Shown: positions 1-6,794 of the stretch, in pieces
Numbering within the stretch: position 1 is the first letter of the stretch
Layout: each line of letters opens with the position of its first letter
Origin: Bacteroidota bacterium
GTDB taxonomy: Bacteria > Bacteroidota > Bacteroidia > Bacteroidales > UBA12481
Reading direction: 5' to 3'
Length of the DNA: 7,330 nucleotides
Assembly (NCBI GenBank): GCA_030592205.1
Contig: JAUVKA010000200.1
Coordinates: 1-7,330 of the forward strand
Translations under genes and position numbers: made by a program
Notes under the pieces: generated by a model
What the model saw: the letters and a program-made list of their open reading frames with translations, nothing else
Database searches by the model: none
What the model was told of the DNA's origin: nothing

Positions 1-63
1 AGCTACTTTTCTATTCGCATTTTTGGTGCTGATAATCCGATTTACCTGAAAAATTTTACTTAA
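1..63 (+). CDS. C-terminal tail of an unidentified upstream gene (5' truncated)
   Basis: Frame 1 is open from the first base for 20 codons and ends in TAA at 61-63. The peptide ends GADNPIYLKNFT. It stops 14 bp before lpxB, and that tight same-strand spacing is what you expect of a preceding operon gene. I do not recognise the tail. It does not resemble the C-terminus of SurE, a common lpxB neighbour in Bacteroidota. With only 20 residues visible no function can be given, and a chance open frame of this length cannot be fully excluded. Confidence 0.45.
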   Translation, partial: SYFSIRIFGADNPIYLKNFT

Positions 64-77
64 CACTCTTTATACTC

Positions 78-1202
78 GTGAAATACTTCCTGATAGCAGG
101 TGAACCTTCCGGAGATCAGCATGCAAGTCGACTTATGCAGGAATTGACTGAAAGGGATTCTGATGCTGATTTTCAGTTTCTTGGAGGTGATCTCATGGCT
201 GAAATCGGTGGAAAGCCGATTGTTCATATCAGGGAAATGGCATTTATGGGATTTACCCAGATATTAGCACATCTGGGGCAAATCCAACAAAATTTCATTC
301 GGGCCAAAAAAGCAATTATTGAATTCAATCCGGATGTGATCATCTTCGTTGATTATCCCGGTTTTAATCTACGAATGGCTAAATGGGCTAAGAAGAAAGC
401 TTATAGAACTTATTACTATATCGCACCAGCAGTATGGGCCTGGAACACCCGGCGTGTATACAGTCTTCGGTCGAATTGCGACAAAATATTTTCCATTCTG
501 CCTTTTGAACAGGAATTCTTTCGTAAGTATGATATGGAGGTTGATTATGTAGGTAATCCTGTATTCGAAGAAGTGCACAGAATTAAAAAGGGATTACCTG
601 AGGGCAGTCACAGACAAAGCAGGCAAATTGCACTTTTACCTGGAAGCCGAAAGCAGGAAATTGAGCGGATTTTGCCTCAAATGTTATCCGTAATTTCATA
701 TTTTGATAATTATGAGTTTGTTATTGCTGCCATGGATACCCACAAGGACCTTTATGGAAGATTAATTCCTGACTCTTGTTCCGTCAGTTTGGAGTTTAAC
801 CGACCCCTGGAGATATTGAATAATTCAGTAGCTGCTCTTGTTACTTCTGGCACGGCCACCCTGGAAACAGCCCTCATGGGCGTACCTCAGATTATTTGCT
901 ATAAAGCCAATGCCATCTCTTATCAAATTGCACGCAGATTGATCAAGGTGCCATATATAAGTCTGGTTAATCTTATCCTTGAAGGTCCGGCAGTTCCTGA
1001 GCTAATTCAGGACAATTGTAATACTAAGAATCTGGCAGAATGTCTTAAAGGTATTTTGCCTGGAGGAAGCAACTGCGAAGATCAGCTGGAACTTACTCAA
1101 AGGATTCAGGACAGAATTGGGGCCCCAAAAGCCTCAGGTAATTTAGCAGAGCTGATAATCAGGTATTTAGATCAAGAGAGCAAGCAAGGGAAAATTTTCT
1201 AA
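78..1202 (+). CDS. lpxB: Lipid-A-disaccharide synthase LpxB
   Basis: LpxB is a GT19-family glycosyltransferase. It joins UDP-2,3-diacylglucosamine to lipid X, releasing UDP and forming the tetraacyl disaccharide 1-phosphate of lipid A on the cytoplasmic face of the inner membrane. The 374-residue length is normal for the family. Visible motifs in order are AGEPSGDQHA (7-16), MGFTQIL (57-63), VDYPGFN (91-97), YIAPAVWAWNTRRV (114-127), LPFEQEFF (141-148), VGNP (158-161), LLPGSRKQEI (186-195), SGTATLETALMGVP (257-270) and VPYISLVNLI (291-300). Asp92 lines up with the essential Asp98 of E. coli and Haemophilus LpxB. The start is GTG at 78; it places the family N-terminus (KYFLIAGE) correctly, and no better ATG exists. 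There is no Shine-Dalgarno sequence, as is usual in this phylum. The one oddity is Pro10 where many homologues have Ala or Thr in the AGExSGD signature; this is probably tolerated. It is likely co-transcribed with gldF, 31 bp downstream. Confidence 0.97.
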   Translation: MKYFLIAGEPSGDQHASRLMQELTERDSDADFQFLGGDLMAEIGGKPIVHIREMAFMGFTQILAHLGQIQQNFIRAKKAIIEFNPDVIIFVDYPGFNLRMAKWAKKKAYRTYYYIAPAVWAWNTRRVYSLRSNCDKIFSILPFEQEFFRKYDMEVDYVGNPVFEEVHRIKKGLPEGSHRQSRQIALLPGSRKQEIERILPQMLSVISYFDNYEFVIAAMDTHKDLYGRLIPDSCSVSLEFNRPLEILNNSVAALVTSGTATLETALMGVPQIICYKANAISYQIARRLIKVPYISLVNLILEGPAVPELIQDNCNTKNLAECLKGILPGGSNCEDQLELTQRIQDRIGAPKASGNLAELIIRYLDQESKQGKIF

Positions 1203-1233
1203 CTTTGTGCCCTCTGGATTAATCTGGACTAAT

Positions 1234-1965
1234 ATGTTTGCACTATTCAAGCGTGAAATAAACAGTTTCTTTAGTTCCCTTACAGGGTATGTTGTTATAA
1301 TCGTTTTCCTGGTTATGAATGGCCTATTCTTGTGGGTCTTTTCAGGTGAATTTAATATCCTTGATGCCGGATATTCCAGTCTCGATTCAATGTTTATCCT
1401 GGCTCCCTGGGTTTTTCTTTTCCTTGTTCCTGCTGTAACAATGAGGCTGTTTTCAGATGAGAAGCGTTCAGGAACGATTGAATTACTTTTCACACGACCC
1501 CTCAGCGATCTTCAGATTATCCTTGCCAAATACTTCGCAGGCCTGGTACTTGTGATCCTTGCATTACTACCCACTCTGATATATTTCATTTCCGTTTATT
1601 CCATGGGAAATCCGGTAGGGAACATTGATACCGGTGGATTTTGGGGCTCTTTTCTTGGATTATCTTTTCTGGCTGCTGTATATGTGGCTATAGGCTTGTT
1701 TACCTCCTCCGTTACTGAGAATCAAATTATATCATTTATTCTTGGAGTACTATTTTGTTTCAGCTTTTTTCTGGGATTTGACTATCTGGGTCAACTTTGG
1801 CAATCAGGGGGGATACATAATTTTGTTGAAGGTTTAGGGATCTCATTTCACTATAATTCCATGGCCCGTGGCGTAATTGATACCCGGGATGTAATTTATT
1901 TTATTTCAGTGATTTCTATTTTTATTTTATTTGCCAAAATCGTTCTGGAAAGCCGGAAATGGTAA
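1234..1965 (+). CDS. gldF: GldF-type ABC-2 transporter permease
   Basis: This is the integral membrane permease of the Gld ABC transporter. In Flavobacterium johnsoniae the genetic partners are GldA (ATPase) and GldG, and mutants lose gliding; the transported substrate is unknown. The protein has 243 residues, close to the usual GldF length. About six hydrophobic segments are visible, near 19-37, 54-70, 100-121, 136-158, 165-184 and 219-238. The loop at 70-100, containing RLFSDEKRSGTIELLFTRP, is the conserved cytoplasmic element of ABC-2 permeases thought to contact the ATPase. The C-terminal part (ISFHYNSMARGVIDTRDV, 203-220) is typical of GldF. I chose ATG 1234, which gives the family start MFALFKREINSFF. 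An upstream in-frame GTG at 1207 would add nine residues with no family match. gldG follows after 16 bp. The presence of gldF does not prove gliding, and the ATPase must be encoded elsewhere. Confidence 0.88.
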   Translation: MFALFKREINSFFSSLTGYVVIIVFLVMNGLFLWVFSGEFNILDAGYSSLDSMFILAPWVFLFLVPAVTMRLFSDEKRSGTIELLFTRPLSDLQIILAKYFAGLVLVILALLPTLIYFISVYSMGNPVGNIDTGGFWGSFLGLSFLAAVYVAIGLFTSSVTENQIISFILGVLFCFSFFLGFDYLGQLWQSGGIHNFVEGLGISFHYNSMARGVIDTRDVIYFISVISIFILFAKIVLESRKW

Positions 1966-1981
1966 ATCTGGTCTATTGATT

Positions 1982-3712
1982 ATGGAAAAGAAGCAGGTAA
2001 AACGACAAAATATTATTCAGTTAGTACTTCTATTGACCCTTGTGGGCTTACTGAATTTTCTCTCCCAACATTTTTTCCATCGTTTTGACCTAACGCAGGA
2101 AAAGAGGTTCACATTGGCTCCCAGCACAAAAAACTTCCTTAAGGATATGGAGGATGTGATATTCCTGAAGATATATCTTGAAGGAGATAACATGCCTGCC
2201 GGATTTCAACGCCTTCAAAAATCAACCGTGGAATTACTGGACGAATTCAGAAGGTATGCAGGTAATAATATCCAATATGAATTTATTGATCCGGGTGAAA
2301 GCCAAGATGAGAAAACCAGACGAGAAGTATATGATCAATTAGTCAAAGACGGGCTGATGTATTTTAATATTAGCTCCCAGGTGGGCGATGGATCAGAAGT
2401 TAGAAAACCGGTATTCCCATCAGCGATGGTGAGTTACAACACTCATGGTCAACAATTAGACCGCCCTGTGAACTTCTTCAAGGGATCCAGCTCAGATAAG
2501 ATCAATGATGGTACCATTAACAGGGCAGTTGAGAATCTGGAATATGAGTTTATCTCTGCTATGCGGGTGATCTCTCGTGAAATGGTACCCCGGGTGGCTA
2601 TTATCGAAGGGCATGGTGAGCTTGATCAGTACGAAATCGGCAGTTTCACAACTGCTCTTAGTGGGTTTTACAGAACTGAGCGGATTACTATTGATCAGAA
2701 AATTAATGCTCTTGACGAGTTTGATGCTATTATTATAGCGGATCCCACAGAGAGGTATACTGAAAAGGACCAATTTATTATTGATCAATTTATTATGGGG
2801 GGAGGGAAGACTCTCTGGCTGGTGGATGCCTCAAAGGTTGATTTGAACGAGATTGCCTTTGAAAACGAAACTATGAGCAAGCAGAATCCTGTTGGTGTGG
2901 GGCCGATGCTGTTTTCATACGGAGCACGAATAAACTCAGTTTATGTCCAGGATTTGCATTGTGCGGTTATTCCTGTAAATACTCAGGAAAATGTAGAGGA
3001 ACAGGCTAACTACGACCTTCTTCCCTATGTCTTTTTCCCTTTGGTAACACCCAGCCAGGATAACCCTATTACACGTAATCTTAACCTGATCCGTTTTGAG
3101 TTTGCAAGTACTGTAGATACAGTCGGGGAGGATCCAAATATCAAAAAAACTGTTTTGCTTACCTCCTCAAAAAATTCGAGATTTGTTCGCCAGCCGGCTC
3201 GAGTGAGTACTGATATCTTCTCAGAGCGACTTGAAACCTCCAGATTTCCAATTGAGAATATGCCAATGGCCGTTCTGCTCGAAGGGCAGTTCCAGAGTTA
3301 TTATAGAAACCGATTGAGTGAAGAATTTACTAATAGTGATCTGCTTGAAGTTCTTGGGGAATCTGCTTTACATACTAAAATTATAGTGGTTGGAGATGGG
3401 GAGGTAGCCAAAAACCATGTACTGTTAGAGGGAGGCCAGCACAAGATATATGAACTGGGCTTCGACCGCTACAGTGGCCGTACCTTTGGAAACCGGGATT
3501 TTCTTTTGAATTGTATGAATTATCTTCTGGATGATGAGGGTGTTATGGGAGTTCGCTCACGAGAGGTTCGCTTACGCCTGATGGATTTTGATCAACTAGT
3601 AGAACATCGGGCTAAATGGCAATTAATAAACCTCTTGGTACCAGTATTTCTGGTTGTAATTTTTGGAGTTTTGTATATAGTTGTACGAAAGCGTAAGTAC
3701 GCGAGAAAATAA
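1982..3712 (+). CDS. gldG: GldG, periplasmic auxiliary protein of the Gld ABC transporter
   Basis: GldG is the auxiliary subunit that accompanies GldF (ABC_transp_aux family). The 576-residue protein has one N-terminal membrane segment (about 11-31), a large domain predicted to be periplasmic, and one C-terminal membrane segment (about 547-568) followed by the basic tail RKRKYARK that should stay in the cytoplasm. Family landmarks are FDLTQEKRFTLAPSTKNFL (35-53), the extracytoplasmic core with VAIIEGHGELDQYE (205-218), DAIIIADPTERYTEKDQF (248-265), GGGKTLWLVD (273-282) and YGARINSVYVQDLHCAVIP (313-331). ATG 1982 is preferred because an in-frame ATG at 1931 lies inside gldF and would only add 17 non-family residues ahead of the membrane anchor. 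It sits 16 bp after gldF and 7 bp before the DUF4340 gene, so the three are very probably co-expressed. The molecular role of GldG is not established; members of this fold family resemble the GATase-like domain of IFT52, but enzymatic activity is not expected. Confidence 0.92.
   Translation: MEKKQVKRQNIIQLVLLLTLVGLLNFLSQHFFHRFDLTQEKRFTLAPSTKNFLKDMEDVIFLKIYLEGDNMPAGFQRLQKSTVELLDEFRRYAGNNIQYEFIDPGESQDEKTRREVYDQLVKDGLMYFNISSQVGDGSEVRKPVFPSAMVSYNTHGQQLDRPVNFFKGSSSDKINDGTINRAVENLEYEFISAMRVISREMVPRVAIIEGHGELDQYEIGSFTTALSGFYRTERITIDQKINALDEFDAIIIADPTERYTEKDQFIIDQFIMGGGKTLWLVDASKVDLNEIAFENETMSKQNPVGVGPMLFSYGARINSVYVQDLHCAVIPVNTQENVEEQANYDLLPYVFFPLVTPSQDNPITRNLNLIRFEFASTVDTVGEDPNIKKTVLLTSSKNSRFVRQPARVSTDIFSERLETSRFPIENMPMAVLLEGQFQSYYRNRLSEEFTNSDLLEVLGESALHTKIIVVGDGEVAKNHVLLEGGQHKIYELGFDRYSGRTFGNRDFLLNCMNYLLDDEGVMGVRSREVRLRLMDFDQLVEHRAKWQLINLLVPVFLVVIFGVLYIVVRKRKYARK
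2768..2797 (+). repeat. 15-bp tandem duplication inside gldG
   Basis: Two adjacent 15-base units, GACCAATTTATTATT and GATCAATTTATTATG, match at 13 of 15 positions and encode DQFII then DQFIM in frame. The repeat sits at the conserved end of the GldG central domain, just before GGGKTLWLVD. Family members usually have a single IDQFIM-like helix here preceded by a KD-containing stretch, so the repetition may be chance convergence and not a recent duplication. Confidence 0.5.
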
Positions 3713-3719
3713 ATTGTAA

Positions 3720-4721
3720 ATGAAAAAAAACTGGATCATATTAGTCCTGGTGATTATCCTTACCGCTGTGGCTGTTTGGGTTGTTAGCACAAACAGTAAG
3801 ACAACCATCAAAAGAGAACTCCGGGATTTTGCAGTGGCTGATACCGCCTCTATCGATAAGATCTTTATGGTTAAGAAAAATAATGAGCAGGTTACTCTTG
3901 TCCGTAATGAAAAGGGATGGACTGTAAATAGTCAGTATTCGGCTCGTCAGGATGCGATTGACCTCCTTTTGAAAACAATTAAAAGAATGCGGGTCAAAAA
4001 TCCCATATCGACTTCCTCAATGGATAATGTTATCAGAATGCTGGCCACACGAAACACTAAAGTGGAGATTTACAGCAATGGCAAGGTGCTGAAAACCATA
4101 TATGTGGGTGGTGCTACGCAGGATCAGCTGGGAACTTTTATGATGTTGGAGGGATCCTCGGTTCCATTTATTGTAGCGATACCAGGATTTGCCGGATATT
4201 TAAGTACCAGGTTTTTTACTGAAGAGAGATCCTGGAGGTCACCTTTGATATTCAATTATGATTTTGATGATATTTTGAAGTTGAAATCTGTAAATAATAT
4301 CTTCCCGGATCAATCATTCATAATTGAGAGGGAAGGAGCTGGTTTTGATATTCATTCAATTAATGGCAATGTTAAGGCACCTGCTATTGATACATTGGCC
4401 CTGAGATTCTTTATTTCTGGATACGAGCGCGTTGCCAGCGAGTATTTTGTAGTAAATATGGATATTGATCTGCAAGATTCACCCAGTAATGCAGTTCCTT
4501 TCAGGGTGCTTGAAGTAACTGATGTACTTGGAAAGACGAAAAAAGTTGAGGCCCATGTGCGTAGGGCTGATGGCCTTATTGATGATGAGGGCAACTTGTT
4601 GGAATGGGATAATGAGAGAATGTATGCTCTTATCGATGATAAAACATGGGTTGTTATCCAGTATTATGTTTTCGAATCCCTTTTCCGGGAATTCGACTAT
4701 TTCTTTCCAATTACAAGATGA
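3720..4721 (+). CDS. DUF4340-type membrane-anchored protein, GldFG-linked
   Basis: The function is unknown. The 333-residue product begins with a short basic end (MKKNW) and one hydrophobic segment (about 5-23), then continues as a soluble domain predicted to lie in the periplasm. No cysteine follows the hydrophobic segment, so it is not an obvious lipoprotein and is probably anchored by an uncleaved signal. The region from about 40 to 160 resembles DUF4340: DKIFMVKKNNEQVTLVRNE, GWTVN (66-70), then a helix (AIDLLLKTIKRMRVKNPI) and a beta-rich stretch with VEIYSNGKVLKTIYVGGAT (115-133). The second half is less recognisable and ends in an aromatic-rich YVFESLFREFDYFFPITR. The gene starts 7 bp after gldG; DUF4340 genes often travel with ABC-2 permease plus GldG-like auxiliary genes, so a role in the same envelope complex is a reasonable inference but unproven. 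The start ATG is followed directly by a run of eight A. No Shine-Dalgarno sequence is visible. Confidence 0.85.
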   Translation: MKKNWIILVLVIILTAVAVWVVSTNSKTTIKRELRDFAVADTASIDKIFMVKKNNEQVTLVRNEKGWTVNSQYSARQDAIDLLLKTIKRMRVKNPISTSSMDNVIRMLATRNTKVEIYSNGKVLKTIYVGGATQDQLGTFMMLEGSSVPFIVAIPGFAGYLSTRFFTEERSWRSPLIFNYDFDDILKLKSVNNIFPDQSFIIEREGAGFDIHSINGNVKAPAIDTLALRFFISGYERVASEYFVVNMDIDLQDSPSNAVPFRVLEVTDVLGKTKKVEAHVRRADGLIDDEGNLLEWDNERMYALIDDKTWVVIQYYVFESLFREFDYFFPITR

Positions 4722-4773
4722 AAAATTGTTTATAAATATCAAGAGCTCCGGCGCTTTATACATCAGTTTTTTA

Positions 4774-4781
4774 TATTTTTG
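4774..4781 (+). promoter_or_regulatory. Possible -7 box of a dnaN promoter (weak)
   Basis: TATTTTTG matches the TAnnTTTG -7 consensus of Bacteroidota primary sigma factor promoters and lies 40 bp upstream of the dnaN start, in the only intergenic gap large enough to hold a promoter for it. No matching TTTG -33 element is found at the expected distance; the nearest candidate, TTTA at 4755-4758, is off in both sequence and spacing. In AT-rich DNA this match could be chance. Confidence 0.25.
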
Positions 4782-4796
4782 GTTGGATCAAACCAA
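4779..4796. repeat. Inverted repeat in the dnaN upstream region
   Basis: TTGGTT and AACCAA form a perfect 6-bp inverted repeat around a 6-base centre (GGATCA). AACC (4791-4794) can alternatively pair with GGTT (4797-4800), so two competing small hairpins are possible. It is not followed by a T-run on either strand, so it is not a normal intrinsic terminator. It overlaps the end of the candidate -7 box, which would suit an operator or a 5'-leader structure, but the stem is short and may be chance. The rest of the 100-bp gap shows nothing else I can support. Confidence 0.35.
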
Positions 4797-4821
4797 GGTT
4801 TAAGTATTAAATACAATTCAT

Positions 4822-5952
4822 ATGAAATTTATTGTCTCAAGTACTGATTTACTGAGTCATCTGCAAGCTGTAAACAGGGTGATCAGCACAAAAAACATCC
4901 TTCCTATTCTCGAGAATTTCCTTTTCCAAATGAAGGGAACGGAGCTGGTTATTACAGCTTCCGACCTTGAATCCACCATGATTACTAAAATGAATCTGGA
5001 AAATGCCGAGGGTGAGGGTGATATTGCAATCCCAGCAAGAATACTGAATGATACACTCAAGGAATTTCCTGAGCAGCCCCTGACCTTCCAGATTGATCTG
5101 GACACTTTTGGGATTGATATCATTTCAGAGAATGGTAAGTATAGTATCGTTGGCAAGCCCGCAATGGATTACCCACGCTTGCCAGAACTTAAAGATGACA
5201 GGGTAACAGAATTGGTACTGCCCTCTGAGTTGCTGTTGAAAGGAGTGAATCGTACTCTTTTTGCTACTGCCGATGATGAACTTCGCCCAGTGATGAACGG
5301 AATTTACTGTGAACTGAAACAGGACAGCGTTACTTTTGTTAGCTCGGATGCTCACAAATTGGTGAGGTATCGCCGGTTTGATGCAAAAACGGAAAATGAA
5401 GCTTCTTTCATCCTGCCAAAGAAACCTGCTAACCTCCTTAAGAATATTCTTCCAAGAGAGGAACAGGATGTAGAAGTTAGATTTGATGATAAAAATGCCA
5501 TATTTACTCTAAGTGATTACACACTGATTTGTCGTCTTGTTGAAGGTAATTACCCAGGATATGAGGCTGTTATACCAGATAATAACGAGAATAAGCTCAT
5601 CATTAGTAGATTGGATTTATATAATGTACTAAAACGGGTTTCTGTATTTTCAAATCAGGCCAGTAATCTTGTCAAGCTTAAGATTTCTGCAAACCAAATG
5701 GTGATCTCAGCCCAGGATATCGACTATTCGATTTCCGCTGTTGAAAAGCTGAATTGCGATTATGGAGGAGATGAGATGGAAATTGGATTTAAGTCTGTTT
5801 TTCTGATAGAGATCCTTTCCAATATTTCTTCCGAGGATGTGGTGCTTGAATTATCCGACCCTACCCGGGCCGGTCTTCTGTTGCCTAAGGAAAAGGAAAA
5901 TGAAGATGAGGATCTTCTGATGCTCCTCATGCCGATGATGATTAATGCATAA
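4822..5952 (+). CDS. dnaN: DNA polymerase III beta subunit (sliding clamp)
   Basis: The product forms the dimeric ring that tethers the replicative polymerase and repair factors to DNA. The 376-residue length fits three clamp domains of roughly 1-120, 130-245 and 255-376. Clear landmarks are the N-terminus MKFIVSSTDLLSHLQAVNRV with LPILENFLF (28-35), the second-domain start DDELRPVMNGIYCEL (151-165), SSDAHKL (174-180), the linker into domain three EGNYPGYEAVIP (241-252), SNQASNLVKLKIS (277-289) and the C-terminal LMLLMPMMINA, which supplies the end of the partner-binding pocket (MPM as in E. coli VVMPMRL). A run of acidic residues, KEKENEDEDLL (356-366), lies in the loop before that last strand. 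The ATG at 4822 gives the exact family start. dnaN has its own 100-bp upstream gap and a strong terminator downstream, so it may be at least partly its own transcription unit. It is not next to dnaA or recF here. Confidence 0.98.
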   Translation: MKFIVSSTDLLSHLQAVNRVISTKNILPILENFLFQMKGTELVITASDLESTMITKMNLENAEGEGDIAIPARILNDTLKEFPEQPLTFQIDLDTFGIDIISENGKYSIVGKPAMDYPRLPELKDDRVTELVLPSELLLKGVNRTLFATADDELRPVMNGIYCELKQDSVTFVSSDAHKLVRYRRFDAKTENEASFILPKKPANLLKNILPREEQDVEVRFDDKNAIFTLSDYTLICRLVEGNYPGYEAVIPDNNENKLIISRLDLYNVLKRVSVFSNQASNLVKLKISANQMVISAQDIDYSISAVEKLNCDYGGDEMEIGFKSVFLIEILSNISSEDVVLELSDPTRAGLLLPKEKENEDEDLLMLLMPMMINA

Positions 5953-5977
5953 ATTCACTAATTTCTAAATAATCACG

Positions 5978-6007
5978 AACCCTCAGTCGATTCTGAGGGT
6001 TTGTTTT
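5978..6007 (+). terminator. Intrinsic terminator after dnaN
   Basis: AACCCTCAG (5978-5986) pairs perfectly with CTGAGGGTT (5993-6001) around a six-base loop TCGATT, followed by TGTTTT (6002-6007). A nine-pair stem with five G-C pairs and a T-rich tail is a standard Rho-independent terminator. It begins 25 bp after the dnaN stop and ends only 6 bp before the next start codon. The T-tract is interrupted by one G, so some read-through is plausible. Confidence 0.88.
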
Positions 6008-6013
6008 ATAGAC

Positions 6014-6793
6014 ATGAATTTACAACTTACCAAACCCATCGTTTTTTTCGATCTTGAATCAACAGGTCTGAATACGGTAACCGATCGCATTATTGAAATT
6101 TCTATGTTGAAAGTTCTGGTTGACGGAAAGGAGGAGGAGATGACTTTACGTGTGAATCCAACTGTACCAATCCCTGAGGAGAGTTCAAATATTCATGGCA
6201 TTTTTGACCATGATGTAGCTGACAAACCCACGTTCAAGGATATTGCACGACAGGTTCTGGCATTTATGAAGGGATGTGACCTGGGTGGATACAATTCCAA
6301 TCGCTATGATGTTCCTCTTCTTGCAGAGGAGTTTGAACGTGCTGGTATTGAGGTCGATTTTAAAAAATTAAACTTAGTAGATGCACAGGTTATTTTTTTC
6401 AGACAGGAACCCAGAACTCTGGCCGGAGCCTATAAATTCTATTGTCAGAAAGAACTTTTAAATGCACATTCTGCTCAGGCTGATGTTAGAGCAACCTGGG
6501 AAATCCTGAAAGCACAGATTGATCGTTATGATGATCTGGGTAACAACATTGATGCATTAGCAGAATTTTCGAATTCCAATAATTTTGCAGATCTGGCCGG
6601 GCGCTTGGTATTTGATAATGATGGCAGGGTTTTATTTAATTTTGGAAAACATAAGGGGAAACGAGTGGATGAAGTCTTTTTGAAGGAATCATCTTATTAT
6701 AATTGGATGATGCAAGGTGAGTTTCCTGCTTATACCAAAAAACTGATCACCCGGATTTATTTGACATCCGCTCAAAATAAAAATGAGAGATAA
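6014..6793 (+). CDS. DEDDh 3'-5' exonuclease with ExoX-like C-terminal domain
   Basis: This is a 259-residue DnaQ-superfamily exonuclease that should remove nucleotides from 3' DNA ends using two metal ions. All five catalytic positions are present: Asp13 and Glu15 in FFDLESTG, Asp99 in YNSNRYDVPLL, and His152 with Asp157 in HSAQADV. The catalytic domain covers about 8-170. A second small domain at about 205-245 (VLFNFGKHKGKRVDEV then YYNWMMQGEF) resembles the C-terminal module of exodeoxyribonuclease X. Annotation pipelines often call such proteins DNA polymerase III epsilon; a repair or ExoX-like role is equally possible, and I see no clear clamp-binding peptide after the nuclease domain. 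The ATG at 6014 gives a normal family start with no Shine-Dalgarno sequence. It follows dnaN but is separated from it by a terminator, so its promoter is unclear. The FAH-family gene follows 10 bp later and is probably co-transcribed. Confidence 0.9.
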   Translation: MNLQLTKPIVFFDLESTGLNTVTDRIIEISMLKVLVDGKEEEMTLRVNPTVPIPEESSNIHGIFDHDVADKPTFKDIARQVLAFMKGCDLGGYNSNRYDVPLLAEEFERAGIEVDFKKLNLVDAQVIFFRQEPRTLAGAYKFYCQKELLNAHSAQADVRATWEILKAQIDRYDDLGNNIDALAEFSNSNNFADLAGRLVFDNDGRVLFNFGKHKGKRVDEVFLKESSYYNWMMQGEFPAYTKKLITRIYLTSAQNKNER

Positions 6794-6794
6794 A

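Noticed and set aside
1207..1233. GTG 1207 as the gldF start
   Set aside because: It adds nine residues (MPSGLIWTN) with no family match; ATG 1234 gives the standard GldF N-terminus.
1167..1493. Open frame of 108 codons on the minus strand
   Set aside because: It lies opposite the lpxB end and gldF, which have strong family support; the peptide shows no recognisable motif.
1931..1981. ATG 1931 as the gldG start, overlapping gldF by 35 bp
   Set aside because: The extra 17 residues come from the gldF end read in another frame and precede a normal GldG start at 1982.
2492..2788. Open frame of 98 codons on the minus strand within gldG
   Set aside because: It is fully antisense to conserved GldG coding sequence and has no motif or start context.
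3720..3800. Lipoprotein signal in the DUF4340 protein
   Set aside because: No cysteine follows the hydrophobic segment, so there is no lipobox.
4479..4803. Overlapping open frames on both strands at the DUF4340 gene end and the dnaN upstream gap
   Set aside because: The plus-strand frame (4522-4803) is mostly in another frame of the DUF4340 gene and its tail reads AT-rich intergenic DNA; the minus-strand frame is antisense. Neither peptide looks real.
4857..5355. Minus-strand open frames within dnaN
   Set aside because: They are antisense to a clearly conserved sliding clamp gene.
6386..6403. QVIFFR in the exonuclease as a clamp-binding peptide
   Set aside because: It lies at residues 125-130 inside the nuclease fold, between catalytic Asp99 and His152, and does not fit the flexible-tail location or the QLxLF consensus.
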